NCBI RefSeq assembly: GCF_002980495.1
Contig: NZ_PVBR01000013.1
Location: forward strand, 62,001 to 126,000
Direction of reading: 5' to 3'
Source: Phyllobacterium phragmitis
Lineage (GTDB): Bacteria > Pseudomonadota > Alphaproteobacteria > Rhizobiales > Rhizobiaceae
Length of the DNA stretch: 64,000 bases
Positions 51,569 through 60,064 of the stretch are shown in pieces (within the stretch, counting starts at the first letter, position 1; each line of letters opens with the position of its first letter). The notes under the pieces were generated by a model. That model made no database searches, was not told the DNA's origin, and saw only the letters and a list, made by a program, of their open reading frames with translations. Both the position numbers and the translations under genes were made by a program.

Positions 51569-51955
51569 TCAGGTGTTGACGCCTAGCTCCGCAAGCCGCT
51601 CGATGCAGGCTTCCTCGATTTGGTCGAGCTCGCCCAGCGTTTCCTCGATGTCGCGGCGTTTCTGGCGCAGGTCACCGCGTTTTTCCTCGACACGCTTCAT
51701 CAAAAGCTTCAACTGCCCGGACTCGCCGGGCGGTTCACGGTACATCTGAATGATCTCGTGGATTTCAGCGATTGAAAAACCGAGGCGCTTGCCGCGCAGG
51801 ATCTGTTTGAGCAGATGCCGGTCGGACGGACGGAAAAGACGCGTGCGTCCACGTCGCACGGGATGGATCAGACCCTCGTCTTCGTAGAAGCGCAGCGTCC
51901 TCGTCGAAATGCCGAACTCGCGGGTGAGTTCGGTAATCGTATAGTACTCGCGCAT
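51569..51955 (-). CDS. MerR family transcriptional regulator (LiuR-like)
   Basis: Regulator of 128 residues. The winged-helix MerR domain is at 5-72 (YTITELTREFGISTRTLRFY EDEGLIHPVRRGRTRLF, then LKQILRGKRLGFSIAEIHEI I), followed by a coiled-coil dimerisation helix rich in Lys/Arg/Glu. There are no cysteine ligands for a metal; the lone Cys is near the C-terminus. It resembles LiuR regulators of branched-chain amino acid and fatty acid breakdown. No liu genes are next to it, so its regulon must lie elsewhere. GGGGAAAG precedes the ATG. Confidence 0.9.
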   Translation of the reverse strand: MREYYTITELTREFGISTRTLRFYEDEGLIHPVRRGRTRLFRPSDRHLLKQILRGKRLGFSIAEIHEIIQMYREPPGESGQLKLLMKRVEEKRGDLRQKRRDIEETLGELDQIEEACIERLAELGVNT

Positions 51956-52000
51956 TTCTTTCCCCGACTAAAATTCCATCGATACCTGTTGTGTCCATGC

Positions 52001-52016
52001 TTTACGTAAAAGTCAA
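52001..52016 (-). promoter_or_regulatory. Candidate LiuR-type operator upstream of the MerR gene
   Basis: TTTACGTAAAAGTCAA lies 46 bases upstream of the MerR start codon, and its first ten bases form a perfect palindrome. It differs at two positions from the LiuR operator pattern TTTACGTAAACGTAAA as I recall it. The MerR protein may control its own gene through it. Confidence 0.55.
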
Positions 52017-52033
52017 TTACGCTTTACCGCCTT

Positions 52034-53452
52034 CTAATGGCTGATGCCGAACCACCAGGTCGCCAGGCCGAGAAACGCGAAAAATCCGGTGACATCAGTT
52101 ACCATCGTGACGAATACCGAGGATGCAATGGCCGGATCGGCGCCGAAACGATGTAGCAGCAGCGGAATGAGGATCCCGCCAAGTGCTGCGGCGAACATGT
52201 TGATCACCATCGCCGCGGCGATGATGCCGCCCAGATGCGGATTGTGGAACCATAATCCCGCGACGAGGCCGATCAGGATGGCGAAAACCAGTCCGTTCAG
52301 CAATCCGATAATGGCCTCGCGCCTTATGACGCGGCTGGCATTGTAGATGTCGATGTCGCGCGTCGCGATGGCGCGCACGGTGACGGTCATCGTCTGCGTG
52401 GCCGCATTGCCTCCCATCGAAGCGACGATCGGCATGAGAACGGCGAGCGCCACCATCTGCTCGATCGTCGCGTCGAACAAGCCGATGACCGAGGCGGAAA
52501 GGAACGCCGTGAGGAGATTGACGAACAGCCACGGCGCACGCGAGCGGGAAATGTCGAAGACGGAGTCCGACAGTTCTTCGTCGCCGACACCGCCCATGCG
52601 CATGATGTCCTCTTCGGCCTCGGCCTGGATGACGTCAACCACATCGTCGATGGTGAGAACGCCGACCAGCCTCTCGTTCTCATCGACGACGGCGGCGGAC
52701 AAAAGATCGTATTGCTCGAAAATCTGGGCCGCTTCTTCCTGGTCCATCGTCGCCGGAATGGCATGACGGGTCTCATGCATGATGTCGTCGACCTTGACAC
52801 TGCGGCCCGTGCGCAAAATCCGGTCGAGATTGATGGCTCCAAGCAGTCGGAAGGTCGGATCGATGACGAACACCTGGGAAAACTGATCGGGCAGGTCATG
52901 GTCCTCCCGCATGTAGTCTATCGTCTGGCCAATGGTCCAGAACGGAGGAACGGCGACGAACTCCGTCTGCATGCGCCGGCCGGCGCTTTCTTCAGGGTAT
53001 TCGAGCGAGCGGCGAAGTCTGATACGCTCGGTGAATGGAAGCTTGGCGAGAATCTCGTCCTGGTCTTCCTGGTCGAGATCCTCGAGAATATAGACCGCGT
53101 CGTCTGAATCGAGTTCCTGAACGCCTTCGGCGATCTGGTCGTTGGGCAGCGCACCGACGATTTCGAGACGGATTGCCTCGTCCACCTCCGTCAGGGCCGC
53201 AAAGTTGAAGTCCTCGCCAAGAAGCTGGACGAGAGCCCGCCGCTGCTCCGACTGCAGGGCTTCCAGAACATGGCCGAGTTCGGAGGGATGAAGACCGCCG
53301 ACATGGGAGCGTAGAAAAAGCACGTCACGGTCTGCAATGGCCGCACCGACACTGGCGAGGAAGGATGAGCGGACCGCACCGTCCTCGCCGTAAATATCGG
53401 CTTCGCGGCTGTCCGTCACGTCCTGTCTGGTCTGCACTTCGGATTCAGCCAT
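52034..53452 (-). CDS. mgtE: Magnesium transporter MgtE
   Basis: Mg2+ channel of 472 residues. Order: N domain (about 35-150, rich in DE: LYILEDLDQEDQDEILAKLP), two CBS domains (about 160-285: VFVIDPTFRLLGAINLDRIL and VDENERLVGVLTIDDVVDVI) and five membrane segments with conserved PIVASMGGNAATQTMTVTVR AIA in the pore region. The N and CBS domains sense intracellular Mg2+. I saw no Mg riboswitch upstream. Divergent from the phosphatase gene. Confidence 0.96.
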   Translation of the reverse strand: MAESEVQTRQDVTDSREADIYGEDGAVRSSFLASVGAAIADRDVLFLRSHVGGLHPSELGHVLEALQSEQRRALVQLLGEDFNFAALTEVDEAIRLEIVGALPNDQIAEGVQELDSDDAVYILEDLDQEDQDEILAKLPFTERIRLRRSLEYPEESAGRRMQTEFVAVPPFWTIGQTIDYMREDHDLPDQFSQVFVIDPTFRLLGAINLDRILRTGRSVKVDDIMHETRHAIPATMDQEEAAQIFEQYDLLSAAVVDENERLVGVLTIDDVVDVIQAEAEEDIMRMGGVGDEELSDSVFDISRSRAPWLFVNLLTAFLSASVIGLFDATIEQMVALAVLMPIVASMGGNAATQTMTVTVRAIATRDIDIYNASRVIRREAIIGLLNGLVFAILIGLVAGLWFHNPHLGGIIAAAMVINMFAAALGGILIPLLLHRFGADPAIASSVFVTMVTDVTGFFAFLGLATWWFGISH

Positions 53453-53676
53453 CGGTTCCCGATCAGATTCTGTGTCGCATCTCTGGGGCGAGAACTAGAG
53501 CATCATTGTTGCAGAATGAAGCGTTTTTCTTGACCGGCAATAATCATGAAATTCAGATATCTCTCCTGAGTTGGGCCCTGAAAACGCCACGATGCAGTGC
53601 TCTGGAGCAAATCCCACCGGCTGGCCCGCGACCCTACCGGAGAACAAGCGGTAATGTCTTTGCAAAGGCAAAAGCA

Positions 53677-54264
53677 ATGGTTGGCGGCTATAACGTCCGA
53701 TTCACGAACAAGCTGAAATTAGCATCCAGAACGACGGTCGGATTGATTTGCGCGCTCGGCCTCTATCTTGCCAACCTGCAGCTGAGCGGCAATTTTCACG
53801 TGATTTCCACTGGTGAAGCTTATCGTTCCGCACAGCCGACGCCGGCACGCATCGATGCCTACAGCAAGCAGTTCGGAATCAAGACTATCATCAACCTTCG
53901 GGGCGCAAGCCAGAACGCCTCCTGGTATAAGGCGGAAACCAGCGAAGCGGCGAAGCTCGGCATCACCCATATCGATTTCAAGATGTCCGCCGGCAAGCAA
54001 TTGTCACAGGCCGAGGCATCGCAAATCATATCGATCCTCGAGAACGCACCAAAGCCGCTCCTCATTCACTGCAAGGCCGGAGCCGACAGAAGCGGCCTCA
54101 TTTCCGCACTTTATCTCGCCGCCGTCAAGAAGGCGGGAGAAGCCGCGGCCGAAAGTCAGATTTCCATCCGCTACGGTCATTTTTCCCTGCCATTTGTTTC
54201 GACCTACGCAATGGATAGAACGTTCGAATTTCTGGAGCCCTCTTTGGGCTTTTCCGATTCCTGA
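53677..54264 (+). CDS. Tyrosine/dual-specificity phosphatase-like protein, membrane-anchored
   Basis: Protein of 195 residues with an N-terminal membrane segment (LASRTTVGLICALGLYLANLQ) that places the catalytic domain outside the cytoplasmic membrane or anchors it. The phosphatase domain has the Cx5R motif in LIHCKAGADRSGLISALYL and the upstream YRSAQPTPARIDAY and IKTIINLRGA segments typical of DSP-like enzymes. The substrate could be a phosphoprotein, phospholipid or polyisoprenyl phosphate; not known. Its neighbours on the same strand are a four-cysteine protein and a VanZ-like protein. Confidence 0.85.
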   Translation: MVGGYNVRFTNKLKLASRTTVGLICALGLYLANLQLSGNFHVISTGEAYRSAQPTPARIDAYSKQFGIKTIINLRGASQNASWYKAETSEAAKLGITHIDFKMSAGKQLSQAEASQIISILENAPKPLLIHCKAGADRSGLISALYLAAVKKAGEAAAESQISIRYGHFSLPFVSTYAMDRTFEFLEPSLGFSDS

Positions 54265-54332
54265 ACTATGTAAGTCTCAAAACGGCATGATACCGTATTC
54301 CTCCACCCCCAGCCGCTTGAGCCCCCAAATCA

Positions 54333-54683
54333 ATGAGCCGCCTGAAGAAGATCACCGTTACGGCAGTTGCAATCGTCGCCGGCCTTTTGGCGGCGGGACT
54401 GGCGCTACAGCAATGGACGATGGCGCGGGGTCATAAAGCTCTCTATGAGCTTGCCAAGGAAGGCGGTTTCTGCAAGACAGACAAATGCCAAGAAGGCATG
54501 AACTATGCTTCCGCCTATCTTGGCAATGAATTTGGCCTTTCACCGCAAATGGTAAAATGGTGCATGGGCGTCGATTCCATCGCGCATCAGAACGTCACTT
54601 TCGGCAATTCGATAAAGAAGATCTTGACGAACGCAATGTATGTTCCTTGCGGTGATCCCATCGGCGATACAACAGAAGAATAA
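54333..54683 (+). CDS. Hypothetical membrane-anchored protein with four cysteines
   Basis: I do not recognise this 116-residue protein. Residues 7-26 form one membrane segment or uncleaved signal (TVTAVAIVAGLLAAGLALQQ), and the rest faces the periplasm. It has four cysteines at 47, 52, 77 and 106, which could form two disulfides. No ribosome-binding site of note. It lies 68 bases after the phosphatase gene and 7 bases before the VanZ-like gene, so it is likely one transcript with the latter. Confidence 0.7.
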   Translation: MSRLKKITVTAVAIVAGLLAAGLALQQWTMARGHKALYELAKEGGFCKTDKCQEGMNYASAYLGNEFGLSPQMVKWCMGVDSIAHQNVTFGNSIKKILTNAMYVPCGDPIGDTTEE

Positions 54684-54690
54684 TGACTAG

Positions 54691-55059
54691 ATGAATTTCT
54701 ATTTGCGTTGTGTCGCCTGGCTTGTCCTGATCGCTATTCTGGTCGTCACTGTCGGTCCCATCAATTTGCGTCCTGTTACAGGCGAGCCCGTCGATATCGA
54801 ACGGTTTCTTGCTTTCTTTATCGTCGGCACCCTGTTTGCCCTGGCCTATCCGAAGCACTGGCTTTCGGTCCTGGTCCTTGTCGTCGGTTCCGCGGGTCTG
54901 TTCGAGCTCTTGCAGCGCATCGCTCCGGGACGCCACGGCGAAGCCGCTGATTTCATGATCAAGGCAACGGGTGGTTTTGCGGGCGTCATCATCGGTTCCG
55001 TCGCCAGGCGCTTTTCGCGCTCGCCCGACAAGCACTCGCCCGACAAGCGGCCCGACTAA
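54691..55059 (+). CDS. VanZ-like family membrane protein
   Basis: Protein of 122 residues with about four membrane segments. VTVGPINLRPVTGE, ERFLAFFIVGTLFALAYPKHW and FELLQRIAPGRHGEAADFMIK ATGG match the VanZ family, whose members occur in teicoplanin resistance and in other envelope settings. The C-terminus is short and basic (SPDKHSPDKRPD). Resistance to glycopeptides should not be inferred in a Gram-negative. Follows the four-cysteine protein gene by 7 bases. Confidence 0.85.
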   Translation: MNFYLRCVAWLVLIAILVVTVGPINLRPVTGEPVDIERFLAFFIVGTLFALAYPKHWLSVLVLVVGSAGLFELLQRIAPGRHGEAADFMIKATGGFAGVIIGSVARRFSRSPDKHSPDKRPD

Positions 55060-55060
55060 A

Positions 55061-56200
55061 TCAAGCCGCGGCGATTGTCAGCGCGTGGCTGCGCGCATTT
55101 TCACGGATCACATCGAGATGAATGCCGCGCAGCAAGGCGCTGAGATCGTCATTTGCCGCCACCCGATCATTTGCCGCCCCCTGGCCGGCGGCCATGAGCA
55201 TCATCCGCGATATTTCCTGCGGTCCAGCGGTTAGCTTGCCGTTGGCAATCCTGCGCCAGGCGTGAAGGGCGACAAGAAGCGGCGGATGCGTCTTGTCGGC
55301 CAGGCCGGCGCTACGCAATAGCGCCCCAAGCGCGCTGTCGCGGCCATCGGCCAGGATCGCCCTGACACGGCGCTCCGGCTGCCCGGACAATGCCACCAGG
55401 ATCGCGCCGAAGAAATCGATCTTGCCGTAAGCCATGGTGCGGATCACGAACGCCGTGGTCAGGTCGCCGCGCAACCTCAGATGTTCGACAAGTGCTAAAT
55501 GTTCCTGCGGACCGGTACTGTCGGCGATATCGAGCGACACCTTCATGCAGGCATCCCGCGCCACACGCTCCACCCGGGCCTTGCCCATCATCGCCATGAC
55601 GATTTCCATTCTGCTCAGCGCCTCGCCCACCCTGACGGCCAGCATATGGCGGCAATCCGCCGGCAGATGCTTGTGTTCGAGCAATGCGGCACGCACGCGC
55701 GCATTATGGCCGAGCCGTTCCGCCAACCGGCGAAAACTGACCGAAGCGATTTGTGCCGCGCTGTTTCGCAGGAGATCGGTGCAGGCCGCCGGCGCCGCGA
55801 CCTCGGCGATTGCCGCCGACAGGGCGAAGGACACCTGCGGGCGCATGGCAATCAGCCGCTGCACCGGTTCTTCGCCCATCGCAACGCGATCTATCAGATC
55901 GATATCGCTGAACAGTGGCGAGCGCGCCAGGATGAAACCTGATATTTCCACCTGTTCATTGGCAAGCGCCATCACGATCTGCAGCGGCGCATGATGGCTG
56001 ATGGAAAAGGCTTCGGCGATGGCGGCCCGCACCTTCGGCGAGGGATCGTCGAGCAAGAGCGTCAGTGCGGCTTCCGCCGCGCACCGCTCCTCAAGCGACA
56101 GGTTCGATTGAAGATAGGCACGCGCAAGAGCACTTGCCGCAACCTGGCGCTGTGCCACAGGCGCACCGCCGATCCATTTCAGAAAATGCTCGATGATCAT
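55061..56200 (-). CDS. DUF2336 domain-containing protein
   Basis: All-helical soluble protein of 379 residues of the alphaproteobacterial DUF2336 family, related to HEAT-like repeats. Typical segments are AAEAALTLLLDDPSPKVRAA IAEAF, LANEQVEISGFILARSPLFS D and HLRLRGDLTTAFVIRTMAYG KIDFF. Function is unknown. The ATG at 56200 opens MIIEHFLKWI; a GTG at 56215 would add five residues. It is divergent from the MaoC gene. Confidence 0.88.
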   Translation of the reverse strand: MIIEHFLKWIGGAPVAQRQVAASALARAYLQSNLSLEERCAAEAALTLLLDDPSPKVRAAIAEAFSISHHAPLQIVMALANEQVEISGFILARSPLFSDIDLIDRVAMGEEPVQRLIAMRPQVSFALSAAIAEVAAPAACTDLLRNSAAQIASVSFRRLAERLGHNARVRAALLEHKHLPADCRHMLAVRVGEALSRMEIVMAMMGKARVERVARDACMKVSLDIADSTGPQEHLALVEHLRLRGDLTTAFVIRTMAYGKIDFFGAILVALSGQPERRVRAILADGRDSALGALLRSAGLADKTHPPLLVALHAWRRIANGKLTAGPQEISRMMLMAAGQGAANDRVAANDDLSALLRGIHLDVIRENARSHALTIAAA

Positions 56201-56278
56201 TCTGTCCGCCCGCACCCATATTCCCCAGAATCGAACCTAGGGAGAAAAGGTTTACGGATCGTTCACCATGTTTCTTAA

Positions 56279-56291
56279 GCCGGTAACCGGC
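56279..56291. promoter_or_regulatory. Short palindrome in the DUF2336-MaoC divergent gap
   Basis: GCCGGT-A-ACCGGC is a perfect 13-base palindrome around one central base, lying between the two divergent starts. It may be a binding site; nothing more can be said. Confidence 0.3.
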
Positions 56292-56359
56292 GGTTGATAC
56301 TTGCCCGGCACCACGCCAGCCCCTAATCTCCGCTCCATCGTCAAGGAGGAAGAGTGGCC

Positions 56360-56818
56360 ATGCAGGGACTGTATCTTGAGCAATTCGAGCCGGGTCAGCT
56401 CTTTCGACACGCGCTGCGCAAGACGATCACCGAAGGCGACAACATGTCGTTCTCGACGATGACGCTCAATCCGCAGCCATTGCATATCGATTTCGATTTC
56501 GCCGCCAAAACGGAATGGGGCAAGCCGCTGGTCAATTCGCTGTTCACGCTCGGCCTGATGATAGGCATTTCGGTGCATGACACCACCTTCGGCACGACGA
56601 TCGCCAATCTCGGCATGAGCGAGGTCGCGTTCCCCGCTCCGCTCTTTCACGGCGATACGCTGCGCGTCGAAACCGAAGTGGTCTCGGTCAGACGCTCCAG
56701 ATCGAAACCCGATCACGGGATCGTCGAGTTCGAACATCGCGCCTATAATCAGGACGACGTTCTCGTCGCCCGCTGCAGGCGTCAGGCAATGATGAAGTCG
56801 CAGGCGAAGGCTGCCTGA
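56360..56818 (+). CDS. MaoC family hot-dog dehydratase
   Basis: (R)-specific enoyl-CoA hydratase type protein of 152 residues. Segments: FEPGQLFRHALRKTITEGDN MSFSTMTLNPQPLHIDFDFA A with the catalytic Asp/His motif, and FPAPLFHGDTLRVETEVVSV RRS. AGGAGGA stands about 9 bases before the ATG at 56360; a GTG at 56354 is too close to it. Its stop shares one base with the CitE-like gene start, so the two enzymes are translationally coupled and probably act in one acyl-CoA pathway. A mesaconyl-CoA or methylmalyl-CoA role is possible but not shown. Confidence 0.9.
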   Translation: MQGLYLEQFEPGQLFRHALRKTITEGDNMSFSTMTLNPQPLHIDFDFAAKTEWGKPLVNSLFTLGLMIGISVHDTTFGTTIANLGMSEVAFPAPLFHGDTLRVETEVVSVRRSRSKPDHGIVEFEHRAYNQDDVLVARCRRQAMMKSQAKAA

Positions 56819-57687
56819 TGCGCTCGCTGTTATTTGTCCCGGGCGATTCTGAAAAGAAACTCGAAAAAGCGCTTTCCAGCAGCGCCGATGCACTCATCCT
56901 CGACCTGGAGGATTCCGTCAGCCCCTCACGCAAGCAGGCGGCGCGCGAGATGGTCGCTGCCTTCCTGCAAGATGCGCCCGAAGGCGGACCACGGCTTTAT
57001 GTCCGCATCAACGATCTCGGCAGCGCCTTTGCCGACGATGATCTCACGGTAACGGTCGGCGCAAGGCCGGAAGGCATCATCCTGCCCAAATCCGACGGCG
57101 GAACGGATGTCGTGAAACTCTCGGCGCGGCTGAATGTACATGAGGCAGAAGCCGGCCTGCCGGAAGGCATCACGAAGATCATCGCCATCGCCACCGAAAC
57201 GGCGATGGGCACGCTTTCCATGGCCAGCTATTGCAACTCTACGCCGCGTCTTGTCGGCCTTACCTGGGGCGCGGAGGATCTTTCAGCCGCCATCGGCGCG
57301 CGAACGGCACGCGACGAAAACAGTAATTACACCGACCCTTTCCGTCTGGCGCGGGCGCTGACGCTTCTCGGCGCGGCGGCAGCCGATGTCGCCGCCATCG
57401 ATACCGTCTATGTCGACCTGAAGGACGATGCCGGGCTGGAAAGGGAATGCGCCGCCGCCGAACGCGATGGCTTCACCGCCAAGCTCGCCATTCACCCTGC
57501 GCAGATCCCCGTCATCAACGCCGCTTTCACGCCCTCGCCCGAAGCTATCGACAAGGCCCGCCGCATCGTTGAAGCCTTTGCCGCAGCGCCTGAAACAGGC
57601 GTCGCGGCGCTCGACGGCGAGATGGTCGACCGCCCTCACCTCAAGCGCGCCGAGCGGCTTTTGGCGCGCGCCGCCTCATCTCTCTGA
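56818..57687 (+). CDS. HpcH/HpaI aldolase/citrate lyase family protein (CoA ester lyase, CitE-like)
   Basis: TIM-barrel CoA-ester lyase of 289 residues. Motifs: SLLFVPGDSEKKLEKAL, ALILDLEDSV, LYVRINDLGS, IAIATETAMG (metal-binding Glu), LTWGAEDLSAAIG and LAIHPAQIPVINAAF. It would cleave or form malyl-CoA, methylmalyl-CoA or citramalyl-CoA. It overlaps the MaoC gene by one base and, at its end, the convergent flavin reductase gene by 12 bases. The exact substrate is not determined by sequence. Confidence 0.92.
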   Translation: MRSLLFVPGDSEKKLEKALSSSADALILDLEDSVSPSRKQAAREMVAAFLQDAPEGGPRLYVRINDLGSAFADDDLTVTVGARPEGIILPKSDGGTDVVKLSARLNVHEAEAGLPEGITKIIAIATETAMGTLSMASYCNSTPRLVGLTWGAEDLSAAIGARTARDENSNYTDPFRLARALTLLGAAAADVAAIDTVYVDLKDDAGLERECAAAERDGFTAKLAIHPAQIPVINAAFTPSPEAIDKARRIVEAFAAAPETGVAALDGEMVDRPHLKRAERLLARAASSL

Positions 57688-58320
57688 TTCATCCCAGCGT
57701 GGCCGCCACATCTGGTAGACGTCGCTGACCGTCGCATAATCCATGTAGCCGAGACGCGAGACAGGCTTGGCTTTCCTCACGTCGACAAGGCCATCCGTCA
57801 AAATGGCTTCGTCGATGTGGATGCCGACGACTTCGCCGGTCACCAGGAAATTTCTCGATGGTTTGCCGTGCCGGTCTGTCGGAACACGAATATCGGTGAC
57901 GGCGCATTCGAGCACGGCATAAGCCTCGGCGACGCGCGGCGCGCCGATCAGCTTGCAAGGAGCTGGCGTGAGCCCGGCATAGTCGAATTCGCTGACGCCT
58001 CGCGGTGCGTTCACGGAACTCGCATTCATCTGTTCGCGAAGATTGCCGCTCACCAGATTGGCGGCGAACTCCCCGGTCTCCTCGATGAAAGCGACGCTGT
58101 CCTTGTGGCCGCTGGATGAAAAGATCACCAGATGCGGATGATCCGAAATCGCGTTGAAATAGGAATAAGGTGATAGATTGAGCGCTCCCGATTTCGAGCG
58201 CGTCGAAATCCAGCCGATGGGCCGCGGTGCAACGATGGCTTTGAAAGGATCGTGCGGCAGGCCGTGCCCGCTCTCGGGTTCGTAGAACAATTTCAGGTCA
58301 CTCCCGCCACGGTCCGGCAT
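57676..58320 (-). CDS. Flavin reductase family protein
   Basis: FMN-binding split-barrel protein of 214 residues. The conserved segments AIVAPRPIGWISTRSKSGAL NLSPYSYFNAISDHPHLVIF SS, FAANLVSGNL and ASSVNAPRGVSEFDYAGL match the flavin reductase-like/FMN-binding family. Such proteins reduce flavins or act as small flavoproteins. The start overlaps the end of the nitroreductase gene by 23 bases; together they may form a flavin-linked redox pair. Confidence 0.92.
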   Translation of the reverse strand: MPDRGGSDLKLFYEPESGHGLPHDPFKAIVAPRPIGWISTRSKSGALNLSPYSYFNAISDHPHLVIFSSSGHKDSVAFIEETGEFAANLVSGNLREQMNASSVNAPRGVSEFDYAGLTPAPCKLIGAPRVAEAYAVLECAVTDIRVPTDRHGKPSRNFLVTGEVVGIHIDEAILTDGLVDVRKAKPVSRLGYMDYATVSDVYQMWRPRWDESER

Positions 58321-58882
58321 ATTCGGACAAGATTTCGGATAGTTCGGCGCGCGGGCGTTCCGGCACCTTCAGGCCGCATGATCCGATATGAACGAAACCG
58401 GCGACCCGCTCATGCGGGGCAAGCCCCAGCAACGTCCGTCCCTTTTCATCGGAGGAATACCAGTTGGTGATCCAGTTCGTCGCATAGCCGAGCGCATTGG
58501 CCGCGATGCAAAGGCTCATCGCCGCAGCCCCCGCCGACAGGAATTGCTCCCATTCAGGGATACGCTCATGCGGAACCGGCGATGAGATGACGCCGATGAC
58601 GATGGGCGCGCGGGCAAAGCGCTTCAATTCCTGCTCGCGCCGCGCCTCGGGCAGCGGGCCTTCCCGCTCCTCCGCCAGGGCGGCGAGATGTTGGCCGATC
58701 TCATCACGCGCGATGCCGCGATAGATGATGAAGCGCCACGGTGTCAGCCGCCCATGATCGGGTACGCGGGTCGCGGCGCGAATCATCGTCTGTATGTCAT
58801 CATCGCTTGGCCCCGGCTCGCCAATGGCTGAAATGGGGGTCGAGCTGCGCTGCAGCAGAAAGTCGAGAACGGGAGATGTCAA
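58298..58882 (-). CDS. Nitroreductase family protein
   Basis: FMN-dependent NAD(P)H nitroreductase-like protein of 194 residues. Motifs: LDFLLQRSSTP, IRAATRVPDHGRLTPWRFII YRG (FMN-binding Arg region), LSAGAAAMSLCIAANALGYA TNWIT and GFVHIGSC. The start is uncertain. The TTG at 58882 has AGGA nine bases before it and opens at the family N-terminus (TSPVLDFLL); an ATG at 58939 would add 19 poorly conserved residues. The downstream flavin reductase gene overlaps its end. Confidence 0.9.
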   Translation of the reverse strand: MTSPVLDFLLQRSSTPISAIGEPGPSDDDIQTMIRAATRVPDHGRLTPWRFIIYRGIARDEIGQHLAALAEEREGPLPEARREQELKRFARAPIVIGVISSPVPHERIPEWEQFLSAGAAAMSLCIAANALGYATNWITNWYSSDEKGRTLLGLAPHERVAGFVHIGSCGLKVPERPRAELSEILSEYAGPWRE

Positions 58883-59025
58883 GATTTTGTCCTGTGCAAG
58901 AATTTGGCCTGAGAACGGCTGGCGGGAAAGCTGCACCATACTTCGGCGCTGAAAGAACCGGTGTAAAGACATATCAGGAGAAATTCAGCCTTGAAATTGC
59001 CATTGGATTCGTCTCAAAACTTGGC

Positions 59026-60012
59026 ATGGGATTTCTTCGCGTGCCGTTTTCCTTGATGCAGCGCCTCGCATGTCGAGCAAGGTTTCTTCCGCTCATCGCG
59101 GGAGCGATCGTTCTCGCCAGCATGCCGCAAATCATGGCGCAGGAGAAATTGGCTGCGCCGAACCTCGAACTCCCCGGTCTCAACGAATATGCCAATCCCG
59201 ACGCGCCCGAAAACAAACCGCTTGCCAGCACGTCGGAGCTCATCCTGGAAGCAAAGCTTAGGGATGGAGATTCGGATATCGAACGCGGCCTCGTGTGGCG
59301 TGTGTTCTCGCCGGAACCGGGTGACGATGACAAACTGCCGCTGATTGCCAGCTCGAAGGGCGGCACGACCTCGTTCCACCTGCCCGAGGGCAGCTATCTC
59401 GTGCATGTCACCTTTGGCCGCGCCGGCGCCACCAAGCGCATCACCATGCATAAGGGCGCGCGGCACGAGAGCATGATTCTCGATGCCGGCGGGCTGAAGC
59501 TCAATGCCGTTTTGCCGAGCGGCGGCAAGATCCCGGAGAAGCTTCTGCGCTTCTCGATCTATGAAAGCGAGGAAGACAACACCAACGACCGTTCGCTGAT
59601 CATACCCGATGTAAAGCCTAACAGCGTCGTGCGTCTCAACACCGGAACCTATCACGTCGTATCCAATTACGGCTCTGCCAACGCCATTATCCGCGCCGAT
59701 ATTCGCGTCGAGGCCGGCAAGCTGACCGAGGCGACGGTGGAGCATCGTGCCGCGCAGATCACGATGAAGCTGGTGCGCGAACGCGGCGGTGAGGCTATGG
59801 CCGATACCTCCTGGTCGATTGTCAACGCATCGGGCGATCCCGTGCGCGAAAGTGTCGGCGCCTATGCCTCGATGGTTCTCGCCGAAGGCGAATATGTCGC
59901 CATCGCCAAGAACAAGGACCGCATCTATCAGCGTGATTTCAAGGTGATTTCAGGCCAGAACAAAGAAGTCGAGGTCCTGGCCAATGGCGATTACGAGCCG
60001 GTTGAGGGCTAA
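59026..60012 (+). CDS. Secreted protein with three internal beta-rich repeats (function unknown)
   Basis: Protein of 328 residues. A signal peptide (to about residue 38, ending IMA) is followed by a linker and three repeat units at about 71-145, 155-235 and 244-318. Each unit starts with a strand such as LILEAKLRDG, LKLNAVLPSG or ITMKLVRERG, then a W/F-x-V/I-strand, and ends with a turn EGSYLVHV, TGTYHVVS or EGEYVAIA and a strand. This suggests three tandem Ig-like or carboxypeptidase-regulatory-like beta sandwiches. No catalytic motif is seen. The start is not supported by a clear ribosome-binding site; an ATG at 59056 is possible. Divergent from the nitroreductase gene, convergent with thrS. 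Confidence 0.75.
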   Translation: MGFLRVPFSLMQRLACRARFLPLIAGAIVLASMPQIMAQEKLAAPNLELPGLNEYANPDAPENKPLASTSELILEAKLRDGDSDIERGLVWRVFSPEPGDDDKLPLIASSKGGTTSFHLPEGSYLVHVTFGRAGATKRITMHKGARHESMILDAGGLKLNAVLPSGGKIPEKLLRFSIYESEEDNTNDRSLIIPDVKPNSVVRLNTGTYHVVSNYGSANAIIRADIRVEAGKLTEATVEHRAAQITMKLVRERGGEAMADTSWSIVNASGDPVRESVGAYASMVLAEGEYVAIAKNKDRIYQRDFKVISGQNKEVEVLANGDYEPVEG

Positions 60013-60064
60013 TCGCTCGACTGAGCGTTTTCATTATTTGGATCGCTTCTTCATTATCTGAATG

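Noticed and set aside
53453-53676. Magnesium riboswitch upstream of mgtE
   Set aside because: Looked for the M-box or ykoK-like structure before mgtE; no such conserved elements could be seen.
54691-55059. Glycopeptide resistance gene vanZ
   Set aside because: Only the general VanZ-like fold is shared; no van operon is present and glycopeptides do not pass the Gram-negative outer membrane well.
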